From NCBI GenBank assembly GCA_018266255.1, contig JAFEAT010000010.1:124001-188000 (forward strand): a DNA stretch of 64,000 bases, read 5' to 3'. This document shows, in pieces, positions 62,842 through 64,000 of the stretch (the stretch's first letter is position 1; each line of letters opens with the position of its first letter). The notes below the pieces were generated by a model that did not search any database, had not been told where the DNA came from, and saw only the letters and a list, made by a program, of their open reading frames with translations. This stretch comes from Cyanobacteria bacterium SZAS-4 (GTDB taxonomy: Bacteria > Cyanobacteriota > Vampirovibrionia > Obscuribacterales > Obscuribacteraceae). The translations under genes and the position numbers were made by a program.

Positions 62842-63780
62842 TTAGACTGCGACTAGCAGCTTGTTCATTTGATCGATGTTTTCCTTGATCGAATCAGCTG
62901 ATTTCTTCAAGGCTGCCGATTCTTCAGCGGTTAGCTTCAATTCGACAATCTTCTTCATACCTTCGCGACCGAGAACAGCTGGAAGTCCGATGTATACGTC
63001 TTTCAAGCCATATTCGCCGTCGGCATAGACTGCGCATGGCAGCAAGCGATTCTTGTCTCTCAAGATTGCCTCCACCATATGCGCTACAGAGGCGCCTGGA
63101 GCGTAGTAGGCGCTTCCTGCTTTGAGCAATCCGACGATTTCAGCTCCACCGTTGCGGGTGCGCTCCGCCAGAGCTTCGATGCGGTCTGCAGGCATCAATT
63201 CGGTGATAGGGATACCGTTAACTGTTGAGAAACGTGGAATCGGCACCATCAAATCGCCGTGTCCGCCCAGAACCATGGCTTTTGTATCTTCGACCGAGAA
63301 GCCGAGTTCCATGCCGATAAAAGCTTGGAAACGGGCGCTGTCGAGCACTCCTGCCATACCGATGACGCGGCTTGTAGGCAGCTTGGTGGTCTTCCATGTC
63401 AGATAAGTCATCACGTCAAGCGGATTCGTGACGACGATGTAAATGGCGTCTGGCGAGAGTTTAACTGTCTTTTCAGCAACTTCTTTGACGATATTGGCGT
63501 TGATTTTCAATAAGTCATCGCGGGTCATACCAGGCTTGCGGGCGATACCTGCGGTGATAACGACAATGTCTGAATTCTTTGTCTCGGCATAGTCGTTGGT
63601 GCCGATAAGGTTGCAATCGTGACCGTTGATCGGTGCCGCTTGCATCATATCGAGGCTCTTACCTTGTGGAATTCCTTCCAGGATGTCCACTACGACAACG
63701 TCAGCTAGTTCTTTGTCAGCCACGTATTGTGCGACTGTGGCGCCTACGAACCCGGAGCCAACTACAGTAACTTTGTTCAC
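62842..63780 (-). CDS. mdh: Malate dehydrogenase
   Basis: The enzyme converts malate and oxaloacetate with NAD. It is of the lactate-dehydrogenase-like type. GSGFVGATVAQYV (8-20) binds NAD, VVVVDILEG ends the second strand with Asp, and ARKPGMTRDDL has the Arg/Met/Thr pattern of malate rather than lactate use. GGHGDLMVP has the catalytic His. GTG 63780 with GGAGG 7 nt upstream gives 312 residues. The open frame to 63852 is not conserved-like. It is alone in its operon. Confidence 0.95.
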   Translation of the reverse strand: MNKVTVVGSGFVGATVAQYVADKELADVVVVDILEGIPQGKSLDMMQAAPINGHDCNLIGTNDYAETKNSDIVVITAGIARKPGMTRDDLLKINANIVKEVAEKTVKLSPDAIYIVVTNPLDVMTYLTWKTTKLPTSRVIGMAGVLDSARFQAFIGMELGFSVEDTKAMVLGGHGDLMVPIPRFSTVNGIPITELMPADRIEALAERTRNGGAEIVGLLKAGSAYYAPGASVAHMVEAILRDKNRLLPCAVYADGEYGLKDVYIGLPAVLGREGMKKIVELKLTAEESAALKKSADSIKENIDQMNKLLVAV

Positions 63781-63852
63781 GACAAAACCTCCTGGCCCGC
63801 TGGGCCTGCACTCGTGAGCGATGTCAGCCGGGCAGCTTGGCTGCACTGGCAA

Positions 63853-64000
63853 TCCTCGAACTGGGCAAGCGTAACATGGCTAAAGCCTCATCCCCTGTTT
63901 GCTTAAGCATTAGTTCAGTGTGCGAAAAAAGTCGTCGAATAGGGGAAACCCGTATGTGCATTGGGAAAATATTGGTTATGCTGGAGAAAGGAAACTTTTT
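63853..64000. other. Window edge, no gene seen
   Basis: This is the upstream region of mdh. On the plus strand TATGCT (63976-63981) and GGAGAAAGGAAAC near the end could be a -10 and ribosome binding site of a gene beyond the window. That cannot be confirmed here. Confidence 0.3.

Noticed and set aside
1..64000. Mobile element or prophage
   Set aside because: No transposase, integrase, phage structural gene or terminal inverted repeats of IS type are seen.

Overview
The window is a stretch of bacterial chromosome with dense, mostly single-copy housekeeping and cell-envelope genes on both strands. I see no rRNA, prophage, insertion sequence or CRISPR array. A Kdo-8-phosphate phosphatase (KdsC-type), signal peptidase II, a LapA-like membrane protein, several lipoboxes and a type IV pilus retraction ATPase indicate a diderm. 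A Ski2/Mtr4-like DSHCT helicase, a DUF151 nuclease-family protein, Hanks-type kinase signalling, many TPR proteins and long Ala/Pro/Gln-rich proteins resemble non-photosynthetic relatives of Cyanobacteria (Melainabacteria / Candidatus Obscuribacterales). That placement is an inference from gene content and was not tested by a tree.

Layout. 0-9.4 kb: pilT, a small ORF, tRNA-Pro(GGG), the Ski2-like helicase, a zinc-ribbon Ser/Thr kinase, a divergent histidine kinase/response regulator pair whose longest reading frames overlap, and cmk. 9.4-15.4 kb (minus strand): a DUF4388-like membrane protein, a SelW-like selenoprotein with an in-frame UGA, a coiled-coil protein, superoxide dismutase and a 1001-residue protein with four MshEN-like repeats. 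15.6-31.6 kb: a membrane sensor-like protein, a SWIM-SNF2 helicase, TPR proteins, a secreted FAD oxidoreductase, kdsC, a lipoprotein, a methyltransferase, a TPR-PDZ protein, a large repetitive protein, the radical SAM enzyme AmrS and another TPR protein. 31.7-42.5 kb: a VIT/VWA protein, a membrane-bound spermidine-synthase-like protein, ribosomal protein S21 (TTG start), an EF-G-like GTPase and a leucine-rich repeat protein. 42.6-55.9 kb: aspS, a TPR lipoprotein, three low-complexity or repeat proteins around comM, aspartate kinase, murA and a c-type cytochrome lipoprotein. 55.9-64 kb: a PH-like membrane protein, a HerA-family ATPase with a small upstream partner, tRNA-Leu(GAG), the DUF151 protein, a minus-strand run (NTF2-like protein, lspA, RluD-type synthase, LapA-like protein), and malate dehydrogenase.

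The most notable observation is at 10320-10676. An ATG with a GAGG ribosome binding site opens a reading frame with the motif YCGA-UGA-GYK, followed by the conserved body of a SelW/T/H (Rdx) protein. A 7-bp hairpin with a G-rich 5-nt loop begins 14 nt after the UGA, in the position of a bacterial SECIS. Ordinary gene calling would shorten this gene to a 93-residue TTG-start protein and lose the active site. No selA/B/C/D genes lie in the window, so the claim depends on the rest of the genome.
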